Source: CAYJLC01 sp044426355
GTDB taxonomy: Bacteria; Bacillota; Clostridia; Oscillospirales; Butyricicoccaceae
Assembly (NCBI GenBank): GCA_044426355.1
Contig: JAWXUO010000021.1
Span: 1-32,699, forward strand
Reading direction: 5' to 3'
DNA length: 32,699 bases
Numbering within the stretch: the first letter of the stretch is position 1; each line of letters starts with the position of its first letter. Positions 1 to 8,404 of this stretch are shown here, piece by piece. The notes below the pieces were generated by a model. The model did not search any database. It saw only the letters and a list, made by a program, of their open reading frames with translations, and was not told where the DNA came from. The translations under genes and the position numbers were made by a program.

Positions 1-429
1 TAAACAGCCGTAAGAACATTTTACAGGGCCACCTAAAACTTTTGTTGCAGCAAGGCAATCTTCAATGCCTTCATATGCAAATTTTTTCTGTGCGTTAATA
101 CCACCAGAACAACTAACGCAAGCAACCTGTCTAACGCCAGCCGTAGCATCAAGCCCCATGATTTCACTAACTTTTACAGCACAATCTGCTCCCCCAACAG
201 GACAGCCACTAGGTGGAGCTTTTCCATCTATAACAGCTAAAGCAAAGTTTGAACAGCCAGGAAAACCACAACCACCACAGTTAGCCCCTGGTAGTGCGTC
301 TAAAATTAGAGGAAGTCTTTCGTCTTCTTCTACTGCAAATATTTTAGATGATACACCTAAAATACCTGCAAATACAGCACCCATCATTCCTAATGTGAAG
401 ACTGCTTTAAATATATTTAAAAAATCCAT
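1..429 (-). CDS. rnfB: RnfB, electron transport complex iron-sulfur subunit (partial, 5' part only)
   Basis: The reading frame starts with ATG at 429 and stays open to the window edge, so only the first 143 residues are present. The start has an AAGGAGGG site that overlaps the rnfA stop codon. A hydrophobic N-terminal anchor (about residues 5-27) is followed by a cysteine set at residues 51, 54, 59 and 76 (CGGCGFPGC, then a later Cys), the 4Fe-4S motif typical of RnfB. RnfB takes electrons from ferredoxin and passes them into the membrane complex; the ferredoxin-like domains expected downstream lie outside the window. It is the last gene of the C-D-G-E-A-B cluster, which supports the call strongly. 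Confidence 0.95.
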   Translation of the reverse strand, partial: MDFLNIFKAVFTLGMMGAVFAGILGVSSKIFAVEEDERLPLILDALPGANCGGCGFPGCSNFALAVIDGKAPPSGCPVGGADCAVKVSEIMGLDATAGVRQVACVSCSGGINAQKKFAYEGIEDCLAATKVLGGPVKCSYGCL

Positions 430-439
430 AATACCCTCC

Positions 440-1024
440 TTACCAAATTGCAAGGCCTGAGAAGCCTATAAACGCCATAGCAAGCAAGCTTGCAGAAACA
501 AGTGCGATTGGAATGCCTTGGAAACATTTAGGTGGATTAGAAAACTCTAATCTTTCACGAATACTTGCAAAAAGTACTATTGCAATGGTAAAACCGATAG
601 CTGCTGATACACCATTTACGATAGAAGCTACGAAGTTTAAATCATTATTTACATTTAAAAGAGCAACACCCAAAACAGCACAGTTTGTAGTTATTAAAGG
701 TAAGAAAATACCAAGCGAATTGTATAGAGCAGGCATTGCTTTTTTTAGAAACATTTCAACAAATTGAACTAAAGTTGCAATAACTAATATAAATGCGATT
801 GTACGCATATATTCTATTTCAAGTTCGATAAGCAAAACGTTAACGCCATAAGTTACAGCAGAAGCTACTGCCATAACAAACATTACTGCCATACCCATAC
901 CAAAAGCTGTTTCTATCTTTTTAGATACACCAAGGAACGGACAAATACCTAGAAATTGTACTAGTACAAAGTTTTGTACTAAAATAGACGACACAGAAAG
1001 TGCCATAAGTTCAGTAAATCCCAT
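440..1024 (-). CDS. rnfA: RnfA, integral membrane subunit of the Rnf complex
   Basis: A 194-residue protein made almost entirely of hydrophobic helices, the usual length for RnfA. It begins with a short segment resembling RnfE (QNFVLVQFLGICPFLGVSK), as expected because RnfA and RnfE are paralogues that pack in inverted topology around a membrane 2Fe-2S centre. That motif includes the Cys in GICPFLG; a second Cys lies in TTNCAVLG, matching the pair of cysteines known to bind the intramembrane cluster. Its ATG overlaps the rnfE stop (TAATG), so translation is probably coupled. The role is electron transfer and ion translocation during ferredoxin:NAD+ oxidoreduction. Confidence 0.97.
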   Translation of the reverse strand: MGFTELMALSVSSILVQNFVLVQFLGICPFLGVSKKIETAFGMGMAVMFVMAVASAVTYGVNVLLIELEIEYMRTIAFILVIATLVQFVEMFLKKAMPALYNSLGIFLPLITTNCAVLGVALLNVNNDLNFVASIVNGVSAAIGFTIAIVLFASIRERLEFSNPPKCFQGIPIALVSASLLAMAFIGFSGLAIW

Positions 1025-1653
1025 TATTTAGCCTCCTTTTTGTTTGTAAGCCATTGTATAACAGCTATAACACAACCAAGCGTTAAGAAACCACCAGCAG
1101 GTAGTGCCATAAGCGATGCAGGTTGGAAATTATAACCTAAATTCGCAAAAACTTCGATTAAATCAACGCCTAACAGACCTAGAGTGCCTTTACCCAAAAG
1201 TTCACGCACGATAGACACTGTAGACAGTGCAAATGTAAAACCAAGACCCATAGCAACACCGTCTATTATAGATGGTAAAATTGGGTTTTTAGCAGCATAA
1301 GACTCAGCACGAGCAAGTATTATACAGTTTACAACGATAAGTGGAATAAATAATCCAAGTGATGCTGATAAGTCTGGAAAAAATGCAGCAAGCATCATAT
1401 CAACTATTGTAACAAATCCTGCGATGATTACAATATATGCAGCTATACGGATTTTTGAAGGTATGAATTTACGCAAAGCAGAAATAACTGCGTTTGAACA
1501 AATTAATACTGCAGTAGCTGCAAGACCCATTCCAAGACCGTTTTCTAAAGATGTTGATACACCAAGTGCTGGACACATACCAACTAGTTGAACGAAAACG
1601 GGATTTTGCTCGAAGATACCTTCTTTTATTTGTTTTAAATATTTATTATTCAT
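1024..1653 (-). CDS. rnfE: RnfE, integral membrane subunit of the Rnf complex
   Basis: A 209-residue hydrophobic protein with about six predicted membrane helices, paralogous to RnfA. The motif NPVFVQLVGMCPALGVS near residues 17-33 and VVNCIILARAE later give the two conserved cysteines of the family, which with those of RnfA coordinate the membrane iron-sulfur centre. It starts at an ATG preceded by a G-rich ribosome site (GGGGGGAT) 14 bases after rnfG ends, and its stop overlaps the start of rnfA. It is a core part of the six-subunit ion-pumping complex. Confidence 0.97.
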   Translation of the reverse strand: MNNKYLKQIKEGIFEQNPVFVQLVGMCPALGVSTSLENGLGMGLAATAVLICSNAVISALRKFIPSKIRIAAYIVIIAGFVTIVDMMLAAFFPDLSASLGLFIPLIVVNCIILARAESYAAKNPILPSIIDGVAMGLGFTFALSTVSIVRELLGKGTLGLLGVDLIEVFANLGYNFQPASLMALPAGGFLTLGCVIAVIQWLTNKKEAK

Positions 1654-1667
1654 ATTATAAATCCCCC

Positions 1668-2375
1668 CTACTTGTTACTTGCTACAAATTCTATAGCAGC
1701 AGATACACCAGAAATCATAGCATTTGAAGTTACAGTAGAACCAGAAATAACTGAAATATCACTACCAGAAACAAGAGTAGTAGATTTACCTATAAATTGG
1801 TCTGTAAAAGATACCTCGAATGCTTTATCGCCGATACCCGGAGTTTCTGCGTTGTTGATTATATCTGTAGAAATAACTGCACCGTTTGCATCAAGTCCTA
1901 CAAGTAGTTCGACAACGCCACCGTATCCATTAGGATTAACTTTAACAAAATATGCTAAAAGGTTTGAACCACTTGACGCTGTGTAAAAATCAGAAACTAA
2001 GCTGTTTGAACCAGAAGGAACAGAAAGCGTTTCAAATTCATCTGCCTCAGGAACTACAAGCATCATAGCGTCTTTTGTTGCACCCATTTTTATGTCTGCG
2101 ATAATAGGAGCTGTAATTTCGTTTACCATTCCTAGAAGAAAGGCAGTTGTAGAGGTTACAAGACATAGTATTAGGCAAAGTCTTGGAATTTCGTTTGTTT
2201 TAAAAAAGTTTACTAAAGCTAAAGTGCAGTCGGCGATTACTTTTTCAACTTTAAGCCATGCACTGTTTTCATCACCAATAGAAGGTTTTTTTGCATCTTC
2301 GATTTTAGAATCAAGTGCTTTTTTAGTATCAGATACACTGTTGTTAATGTTTTTTTCGTTAGTATCGTTACTCAT
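1668..2375 (-). CDS. rnfG: RnfG, FMN-carrying membrane-anchored subunit of the Rnf complex
   Basis: A 235-residue protein with one membrane helix at about residues 64-86 and an extracytoplasmic domain ending in SGSTVTSNAM (residues 211-220). This is the S-G-[AS]-T-x-[ST]-S site at which FMN is covalently attached to a threonine (here Thr214) in RnfG. It passes electrons between RnfD and RnfE/A. The start has a good AAAGGAGG site, and the gene begins one base after rnfD ends. Unusually, about 60 polar, Asn/Lys/Asp-rich residues precede the membrane helix, whereas many RnfG proteins begin almost at the helix. This tail should be cytoplasmic. Confidence 0.95.
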   Translation of the reverse strand: MSNDTNEKNINNSVSDTKKALDSKIEDAKKPSIGDENSAWLKVEKVIADCTLALVNFFKTNEIPRLCLILCLVTSTTAFLLGMVNEITAPIIADIKMGATKDAMMLVVPEADEFETLSVPSGSNSLVSDFYTASSGSNLLAYFVKVNPNGYGGVVELLVGLDANGAVISTDIINNAETPGIGDKAFEVSFTDQFIGKSTTLVSGSDISVISGSTVTSNAMISGVSAAIEFVASNK

Positions 2376-2376
2376 A

Positions 2377-3366
2377 TTAATTTTCCTCCTTTGCTTTTTT
2401 TAGAGGTTTTAAAACTCTTGTTGGCATTGTGTATTTGTCTATTAAAAATACGCAAACATTCATTAAAACTATTGAGAAAGTAACACCTTCTGCAAGTCCA
2501 CCAAATAGTCTGATAAACATAGTTAATAAACCACAACCAATACCAAAGATTAATTTACCTTTATTAGTTATAGGCGAAGTGGTATAGTCTGTTGCCATGA
2601 AAATTGCACCAAGCATTAAACCACCTGATAATATGTGTGCTGTTGCAAATTGCAAAGGGTCGTTTCCTTGTGGAAATAAAAATGCGATTATAAATACTGT
2701 TCCAATGAACGATACTGGGATAACAGGCGAGATAACTTTTCTAAACATTAGGTACAAACCACCACATATTAAAGCACACGCAGAAGTTTCTCCTAAACAG
2801 CCTCCAATTTGCCCTAAAAGAAGTTCTGCATTTGATGCGTTAGGTAAACTTCCAGTTTTTAGTTGCATAAGAGGCGTAGCTGTTGTTACAACGTCTACAG
2901 GGTTTGCGATTAGTGGTAGGTCGTAACCAGGTAATGTCCATGTTGTCATAAGACTTGTCCAAGATAGTAAAAACATACGACCACCAAGTGCTGGGTTTAT
3001 AAAGTTATTACCAATACCACCAAAAATCATTTTTACCATGATGATAGAAAATGCAGAACCGATAGCCATTGTCCATAGTGGTAGAGAAACAGGAACATTA
3101 TATGCTAAAATTATACCCGTCACAACTGCCGATAGGTCTGAAACAGTTATTGGTTGTTTGTTTATTTTGTTAAAGATAATTTCTGCTAAAACACAAGTTA
3201 TTACAGAAATGAAAACAAGAGAAACGGCTCTTGTGCCAAAATTTGTTATAGCTAAGATGAAAGCTGGAATGAGAGCGATAATTACATCTCCCATTATAGA
3301 TGTTGTACCATCAGGCGTTTGTATATGTGGACCTGGCGAAACAACGACTTTATCTAGTTGTGTCAT
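2377..3366 (-). CDS. rnfD: RnfD, FMN-binding membrane subunit of the Rnf complex
   Basis: A 329-residue polytopic membrane protein of the NqrB/RnfD family. Recognisable signatures are SPGPHIQTPDGT near the N terminus, GNNFINPALGGRMFLLSW (about residues 119-136) and VVTTATPLMQL (about 159-169). The last is the threonine-rich segment where RnfD carries a covalent FMN. A further signature is ATDYTTSPITNKGKLIFG in the C-terminal half. It works with RnfG in moving electrons across the membrane. The ATG overlaps the rnfC stop codon (TAATG) behind an AGGAGG site, so it is translationally coupled to rnfC. Confidence 0.97.
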   Translation of the reverse strand: MTQLDKVVVSPGPHIQTPDGTTSIMGDVIIALIPAFILAITNFGTRAVSLVFISVITCVLAEIIFNKINKQPITVSDLSAVVTGIILAYNVPVSLPLWTMAIGSAFSIIMVKMIFGGIGNNFINPALGGRMFLLSWTSLMTTWTLPGYDLPLIANPVDVVTTATPLMQLKTGSLPNASNAELLLGQIGGCLGETSACALICGGLYLMFRKVISPVIPVSFIGTVFIIAFLFPQGNDPLQFATAHILSGGLMLGAIFMATDYTTSPITNKGKLIFGIGCGLLTMFIRLFGGLAEGVTFSIVLMNVCVFLIDKYTMPTRVLKPLKKAKEEN

Positions 3367-4691
3367 TATTTTTCCTCCTGTTCAGATACTAAATCTGCTA
3401 CTTTTTGTTTTGTTGTTTTAAATTGTTGAACTAGCTGAATACGTGCAGGACACACATACGAACAAGCACCACATTCTATACAGTCTGTACCACCGATTTC
3501 TTCAAACTCTGTTACCATTCCTTTATTTGCATAAAGATTCATATGAACAGGAGAAAGACCTATCGGACATACAGAAACGCATTTGCCACAACGCAAACAA
3601 GCAGGATTTTTAATTCTTTTATCTTCGTTTTTACAAAAAGCTAAAACACCGTTTGTTCCAGCAGAAATTGGAACATCTAGCGAAAATTGTGCAGTACCCA
3701 TCAAAGGGCCACCCATAACGATTTTGTTAGGGTCTTCTATAAATCCACCTGCACACTCTATTAATGAGCCTATTGTAGTACCGATAGGAGCTGAAATGTT
3801 TTTAGGATTTGCGATAGCAGAACCCGATACTGTAACTACACGAGAAATATCTGGAGTTCCTGCGTTAAATAAATTATAAATTGCAACTAAAGTACCAACG
3901 TTGAAAACAACGCAATTTACATCTGTTGGATATTGACCTTTAGCAACAGTTTTCTTTTCTAAAGTACGGATAAGGTTATTTTCAAAACCTTGACCATAAG
4001 AAGAACTTACAGTTTTAATTTGTGCTGTTATTTTTGCATCTGTTATTGCTTGATTTAAACCTGCAAAAGCAGATTTGTTTTTCTTGTTTACAGCAATTGT
4101 TACATCTTTAGCATCTAAAACTTTTTTAATTATTTTTGCACCACCGATAATTTCGTTTGCATTTTCAACTAAAAGTCTATAGTCTGCTGTTATGTATGGC
4201 TCACATTCAGTAGCATTTATTATAATAGTTTCTACTTGGTCAACACTTAGGCTGATTTTAGCATGTGCTGGAAATTCGCCACCACCGTGGCCGATAATGC
4301 CAGCTTCACGTATTGCAATAACAACTTCTTCTTGCGACATTTCTTCGTAGTTTTTTGGTGCGTTTGTTTCGCACACAGTTTCTAAAAAATCATTTTCTAT
4401 AGTTATAGTCATAACTTCAGCCCCAGATGAATGAATCTTTGGAGCAACTGATTTTACTTTGCCAGAAACAGAAGAATGAACAGGAACTTCTCGTAGGTTT
4501 TTAGTATCACCTATTTTTTGTCCTACAGTTACAAGTTCGCCTGCTTTAACGATTGGTTCGCATTCATTTCCTGATTTGCAAACTAAAGGTATGTGGATAA
4601 GCTCAGAACCCTTCATTTTTTCGATTTCTTTGTTTTTTGTAGCAGTTTTCGTATCATCTAGATTTAGTCTACTGCTGAAATTTAAAGCCAC
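3366..4691 (-). CDS. rnfC: RnfC, NAD-binding/iron-sulfur subunit of the Rnf complex
   Basis: A 441-residue cytoplasmic subunit and first gene of the cluster. It has an N-terminal biotinyl-like barrel domain (VHSSVSGKVKSV), a Rossmann-like NADH/FMN domain (GHGGGEFPAHAK near residues 134-145 and INATECEPYITADYR), an SLBB region, and two C-terminal 4Fe-4S motifs. The cysteines of the first motif are at 365, 368, 371 and 375, and those of the second at 404, 407, 410 and 414. RnfC is where NAD+ is reduced (or NADH oxidised). The start is GTG, placed 7 bases after AGAGGTGA; the first recognisable RnfC residues follow about 25 residues in, so the N terminus is slightly extended. Confidence 0.97.
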   Translation of the reverse strand: MALNFSSRLNLDDTKTATKNKEIEKMKGSELIHIPLVCKSGNECEPIVKAGELVTVGQKIGDTKNLREVPVHSSVSGKVKSVAPKIHSSGAEVMTITIENDFLETVCETNAPKNYEEMSQEEVVIAIREAGIIGHGGGEFPAHAKISLSVDQVETIIINATECEPYITADYRLLVENANEIIGGAKIIKKVLDAKDVTIAVNKKNKSAFAGLNQAITDAKITAQIKTVSSSYGQGFENNLIRTLEKKTVAKGQYPTDVNCVVFNVGTLVAIYNLFNAGTPDISRVVTVSGSAIANPKNISAPIGTTIGSLIECAGGFIEDPNKIVMGGPLMGTAQFSLDVPISAGTNGVLAFCKNEDKRIKNPACLRCGKCVSVCPIGLSPVHMNLYANKGMVTEFEEIGGTDCIECGACSYVCPARIQLVQQFKTTKQKVADLVSEQEEK

Positions 4692-4741
4692 TATAAATCA
4701 CCTCTTATAATCTTTATTTTATATTTTATCGCTTATTTTAT

Positions 4742-4771
4742 ATTATAGCACAACTATGTAGCAAAATGCAA
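4742..4771 (-). promoter_or_regulatory. Probable promoter of rnfCDGEAB
   Basis: On the minus strand TTGCAT (4771-4766) is separated by 18 bases from TATAAT (4747-4742), with TGC directly before the -10 box giving an extended -10. It lies about 50 bases upstream of the rnfC GTG start and no other gene intervenes. The left edge of MITE-like copy 1 is only 20 bases further upstream. Confidence 0.7.
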
Positions 4772-4790
4772 GGAAAAAATGTATAATTTG

Positions 4791-4916
4791 TTAAGGCAAT
4801 ACCTATGGGATAACGGCTTACGTCTTAATGGTCAACTTTTTTATTAAATTTCCGTTACTTTGCATAAAAATTTCTCTAAAAAATTTAACTATTATAATTG
4901 TGAGCAATTGCCTTAA
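4791..4916. mobile_element. MITE-like element, copy 1 (126 bp, perfect 10-bp terminal inverted repeats)
   Basis: The stretch begins TTAAGGCAAT and ends ATTGCCTTAA, exact inverted repeats. The arms extend imperfectly inward: TTAATGGTCAAC on the left faces TTTAACTATTATAA on the right. No open frame of credible coding character lies inside. A related copy starts about 90 bases to the right and shares GGCTTACG, TCAACTTTTTT, AAATTTCCGT and AACTATTATA in the same order. A non-autonomous miniature transposable element is the simplest reading; a target-site duplication is not obvious. Confidence 0.6.
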
Positions 4917-5005
4917 AATGAAATATAAAAATATAAAGTATAAAAATAAAAATTTTTTTCTGTTGATTTTTATATATAAATTTGGTAAAATAAGATACAA
5001 TACAA

Positions 5006-5186
5006 TAAAAGCAATACCATCATAACTAATGGCTTACGCTTTAATAGTCAACTTTTTTGTGAAATTTCCGTCACTATGCACAAAAATCACTCGTAAGACG
5101 AAAGTATTACTGCGTATTTTTTTGCACAAATTAACGAAAAATCATCATAAAATTCAACTATTATAGTTGTGAGAAATTGCCTAAAA
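5006..5186. mobile_element. MITE-like element, copy 2 (about 180 bp, diverged ends)
   Basis: It is colinear with copy 1: left end with GCAATACC, then GGCTTACGCTTTAATAGTCA, AAATTTCCGTCACT, GCACAAAAAT, and a right end AACTATTATAGTTGTGAG followed by ATTGCCTAAAA. The terminal repeats are imperfect. Relative to copy 1 it carries roughly 55 extra bases in the middle, including a stretch with ACTCGTAAGACG. The right end sits 3 bases before the ribosome binding site of the cyclophilin gene, so the element supplies almost all of that gene's upstream region and perhaps its promoter. The 90-bp spacer between the copies is very AT-rich with no other feature visible. Confidence 0.55.
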
Positions 5187-5204
5187 TAAAAGGAGAAATT
5201 TAAA

Positions 5205-5723
5205 ATGTCAAACCCTATAGTAACTTTCGAAATAGAAAACGGAGGTATAATTAAAGCAGAATTATACCCTAGTATTGCACCAAACACTGTAAACAGTTTT
5301 ATATCACTTATAAACAAAGAGTATTATAATGGAAAAATATTTCATAGAGTAATACCTGGATTTATGATTCAAGGTGGTTGCCCTGAGGGAACTGGAATGG
5401 GTGGACCTGGATACAATATCGCAGGCGAATTTACAAACAACGGTTTTAAAAATGATTTAAAACACGATCGTGGTGTGCTTTCTATGGCTCGTTCAGCTTA
5501 TCCAGACTCAGCAGGTTCACAATTTTTTATAATGTCGTCTAACGCTCCACACCTAGATGGCGAATATGCATCTTTTGGTAAAGTTTTAGAAGGACTAGAT
5601 ACTGTAGATTATATAGTAAACCAAAAAGCAGATAGATCAGATAGACCACTAGATGATGTTGTTATAACAAAGGTAACAGTTGATACTTTTGGTGTAGAAT
5701 ACGAAGAACCAGTTAAAGCATAA
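5205..5723 (+). CDS. ppiB: Cyclophilin-type peptidyl-prolyl cis-trans isomerase
   Basis: A 172-residue single-domain cyclophilin with no signal peptide, so a cytoplasmic folding catalyst that isomerises X-Pro bonds. Hallmarks are FHRVIPGFMIQGG (residues about 43-55, containing the catalytic Arg), GSQFFIM (about 105-111) and LDGEYASFGKVLEG (about 117-130). As in most bacterial members, the tryptophan that makes human CypA cyclosporin-sensitive is not present before LDG (His instead). The start ATG follows AAAAGGAG by 8 bases. The upstream region is a MITE-like element. The ABC-F gene begins 27 bases downstream with no terminator, suggesting cotranscription. Confidence 0.95.
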   Translation: MSNPIVTFEIENGGIIKAELYPSIAPNTVNSFISLINKEYYNGKIFHRVIPGFMIQGGCPEGTGMGGPGYNIAGEFTNNGFKNDLKHDRGVLSMARSAYPDSAGSQFFIMSSNAPHLDGEYASFGKVLEGLDTVDYIVNQKADRSDRPLDDVVITKVTVDTFGVEYEEPVKA

Positions 5724-5750
5724 TTTTGTCGAGCAAAAGGAGGAATTGTC

Positions 5751-7625
5751 TTGATTTCTATAAATAATTTAAATAAATATTTCGGTAGCACGCTTGTTTT
5801 ACAAGATATTAATATAGAAATTCGTGACGGTGAAAAACTCGGAATTGTAGGACAAAATGGAAGTGGAAAAACCACGCTATTTAAAATTATTTCAGACACA
5901 CTTGAATACGATAGTGGTGAAATTGCAATTTCTAAAGGGCAAACTTTAGGAATAATCGACCAAATGCCGATTTTTTCTGAAAAAACAACGGTAGAGGACG
6001 TTCTAAAGTCTGCCTATAAAGAAATTATAAACCTAAAAGAAACTGCCTCGAAACTCGAAGAGAAAATGGCACAAGGCGATATGGAAGTTTTAAACGAATA
6101 TAGCCGAATAACGAGCAGAATAGAGGATTTAGGTGGGTATAATTTCGATTTTGAAATAGACAAAGTATGTAATGGGCTTGATATTTCAAAAGAAATGAGA
6201 GAAAAGTTTTTTAATATTTTATCAGGTGGGGAAAAAACAAGAGTAAATCTTGCTCGAATAATCCTTGAAAAAACTGATATTTTACTTCTTGATGAACCAA
6301 CAAACCACCTAGATATGAATGCTACAATTTGGCTTTCTAAATATCTTTCAAGCTATAAGGGGACTATTGTAACAATTTCCCACGATAGATATTTTTTAGA
6401 CGAGATTGTAGATAGAATTATCGAAATAGAAAACCACAAAACAGATGAATATATCGGAAATTACAGCTTCTATGCTGTAGAAAAAGAAGAACGACAAAAA
6501 CGTGCTTTAGAAAAGCATTTAAGAGAAGCAGAAGAACTTAAAAAAATGCAAGACGCAAGCAAAAAAATGCACCAGTGGGGTACACAACGTATGCACAAGC
6601 GTGCTTTTTCTATGGATAAACGTATTGCAAAAATGACAGTGTCAGACAGACCGAAAAAAGCAAAACAAATGTCGGTAAACTTTACAAACACCGATTATAA
6701 AACAGAAGAACTTTTGAAAATGCGAGATATATCAAAATCTTTTGGTGATAGACAAATCCTAAAAAACTTTGGTTTTGATATGAACAACGGCGATAAAATA
6801 GCTATAATTGGTGATAATGGCACTGGAAAAACAACCTTGCTTAAAATTTTGCTTGGTTTAGATACCCAAGATACTGGTAAAATTAAAAAAGGCTTAGGTT
6901 TAAAAATGGGGTATTTACCTCAACTTGTAAAATTTGAAAATGATAAACGTAACTTAATTGATACCTTAATATATGAAAAAAATGTAACTACGCAAACTGC
7001 AAGAAATCGTCTAGGTTCTTTTAAATTTACAGGAGAAGACCAACTTAAACTTGTAGAAAAATTGTCGGGTGGAGAAAAATCAAGGCTTAGACTTTGTACG
7101 CTTATGTATGACAATGTAAACTTGTTAATTTTAGACGAACCGACAAACCATTTAGATATAATTTCTCGTGAATGGATAGAGGAATCTATCGAAGAATATG
7201 ACGGAAGCCTTATTTTTGTATCGCATGATAGATATTTTATAAGTAGATTTGCAAATAAAATTATAGAACTTACAAAAGATGGTTTTTATATATTTTCTGG
7301 CTCATATGAATATTATTTAAGAGCAAGAGAAGATGACAAGGTAGAATTTATACCAAAAGAAACCGTTTTTAAAGAAGTTGTAGTCGAGAAAAAACCGAAA
7401 CAAGAAAAACCTAAAGGTGTTGATAAAGTTTTAGAAAAGAAAATTAAAGCTGTCGAGCGTTCTATAAAAACTTTAGACGAAAGAATTGCAAATATTGATA
7501 TAGAAATGTGTGAAAATTCAGCAGATTTTGTAAAACTTGCAGAACTATCACAAGAAAAAGAGGATTTAGAAATAGAACTACTAGAAAAAATGGAACTTTG
7601 GGACACGCTTTTGGAGGAAACATAG
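5751..7625 (+). CDS. ABC-F family ATPase (translation factor type, YdiF/Uup-like)
   Basis: A 624-residue protein with two ABC ATPase domains and no membrane segment. The Walker A sites are GQNGSGKTT (residues 34-42) and GDNGTGKTT (354-362). Signatures are LSGGEKTRV and LSGGEKSRL, and each domain has LLLDEPTNHLD or LILDEPTNHLD followed by the switch SHDRYF. A charged linker rich in Lys/Glu/Met joins the domains (the P-site tRNA interaction motif of ABC-F), and the last 80 residues form a coiled coil. ABC-F proteins act on the ribosome; some give antibiotic protection, but nothing here points to a resistance subtype. The start is TTG at 5751, 7 bases after AAAGGAGG. Confidence 0.92.
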   Translation: MISINNLNKYFGSTLVLQDINIEIRDGEKLGIVGQNGSGKTTLFKIISDTLEYDSGEIAISKGQTLGIIDQMPIFSEKTTVEDVLKSAYKEIINLKETASKLEEKMAQGDMEVLNEYSRITSRIEDLGGYNFDFEIDKVCNGLDISKEMREKFFNILSGGEKTRVNLARIILEKTDILLLDEPTNHLDMNATIWLSKYLSSYKGTIVTISHDRYFLDEIVDRIIEIENHKTDEYIGNYSFYAVEKEERQKRALEKHLREAEELKKMQDASKKMHQWGTQRMHKRAFSMDKRIAKMTVSDRPKKAKQMSVNFTNTDYKTEELLKMRDISKSFGDRQILKNFGFDMNNGDKIAIIGDNGTGKTTLLKILLGLDTQDTGKIKKGLGLKMGYLPQLVKFENDKRNLIDTLIYEKNVTTQTARNRLGSFKFTGEDQLKLVEKLSGGEKSRLRLCTLMYDNVNLLILDEPTNHLDIISREWIEESIEEYDGSLIFVSHDRYFISRFANKIIELTKDGFYIFSGSYEYYLRAREDDKVEFIPKETVFKEVVVEKKPKQEKPKGVDKVLEKKIKAVERSIKTLDERIANIDIEMCENSADFVKLAELSQEKEDLEIELLEKMELWDTLLEET

Positions 7626-8375
7626 ATGTATTTTTTCTTAGTTTTCGGAATTTTTTTCACAATAACAGGTCTAGTATGCACGGTTTTTCCTAGTGCAAGC
7701 TTTGGAGTATTATTTTTCACAGCTTTAGGAATTGCAATGCTCGGCTTAACGTTCTGTATAAAAATATCAACATTAAACTTAAAGTGTAGTAAATTCTTTA
7801 AAGGTGTATCGGTTTTTGGAAAATGTATTTTTACAATATGGCTAATGTCTTTTGTAATTATCGAAAGTTTGATATTATTTGGTACAAAAAGCGATGAAAA
7901 TATAGAATTTGATGCATTAATAGTCCTTGGAGCAGGGATAAACGACGATTATCCGTCGCTTTCTTTTAAAGCAAGGCTTGATGTTGCGATTGCGTATTTA
8001 GAAGAAAACTTAGATGCTATTGTAGTAACAACTGGTGGTTTTGGAGATGACGAAAAACTTTCGGAAAGCTATGTTGCGTATAAATATTTAGTAGATAACG
8101 GAATTTCTAAAGACCGAATTTTGATAGAAGAAAAATCGACAAACACATACGAAAATATTTTATATGCTAAAGAGGTGCTAGGAGAAGATTTTGATGGAAC
8201 AGCGTGTGCTGTATCGAATGATTTTCACTTGTTTCGTGCAAGAGAACTACTAAAGCTGTTTGACTTTACACCATATGCAATAGGTTCAAAAATTCCATCT
8301 TATGAGGGGTTGAACATATTATACTCTATTCGAGAGTATTTTTCGGTAGTCAAACATTTAATATTTGAAAGATAA
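7626..8375 (+). CDS. YdcF/SanA-family (DUF218) membrane protein
   Basis: A 249-residue protein with about three hydrophobic helices in the first 90 residues, then a DUF218 domain. That domain begins DALIVLGAGI and continues with FKARLDVAIAYL, TTGGFG, SESYVAYKYLVDNGI, RILIEEKSTNTYENI and VSNDFHLFRARELL. DUF218 proteins (YdcF, SanA, ElyC) are linked to envelope or peptidoglycan-precursor processes, but their reaction is not settled. The ATG follows the ABC-F stop directly (TAGATG) with GGAGG inside the end of that gene, so translation is coupled. Confidence 0.85.
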   Translation: MYFFLVFGIFFTITGLVCTVFPSASFGVLFFTALGIAMLGLTFCIKISTLNLKCSKFFKGVSVFGKCIFTIWLMSFVIIESLILFGTKSDENIEFDALIVLGAGINDDYPSLSFKARLDVAIAYLEENLDAIVVTTGGFGDDEKLSESYVAYKYLVDNGISKDRILIEEKSTNTYENILYAKEVLGEDFDGTACAVSNDFHLFRARELLKLFDFTPYAIGSKIPSYEGLNILYSIREYFSVVKHLIFER

Positions 8376-8404
8376 AATTAACCATTTGAAAGGTAATATA
8401 TAAA

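Noticed and set aside
4818..5317. Short frames on both strands within the rnfC-ppiB gap
   Set aside because: They lie in the MITE-like elements or AT-rich spacer, lack ribosome sites, and have Lys/Ile/Phe-rich composition expected of AT-rich non-coding DNA.
5751..7625. ABC-F gene as an antibiotic-resistance determinant
   Set aside because: The sequence shows the general ABC-F architecture only, and the housekeeping context does not indicate a resistance subtype.
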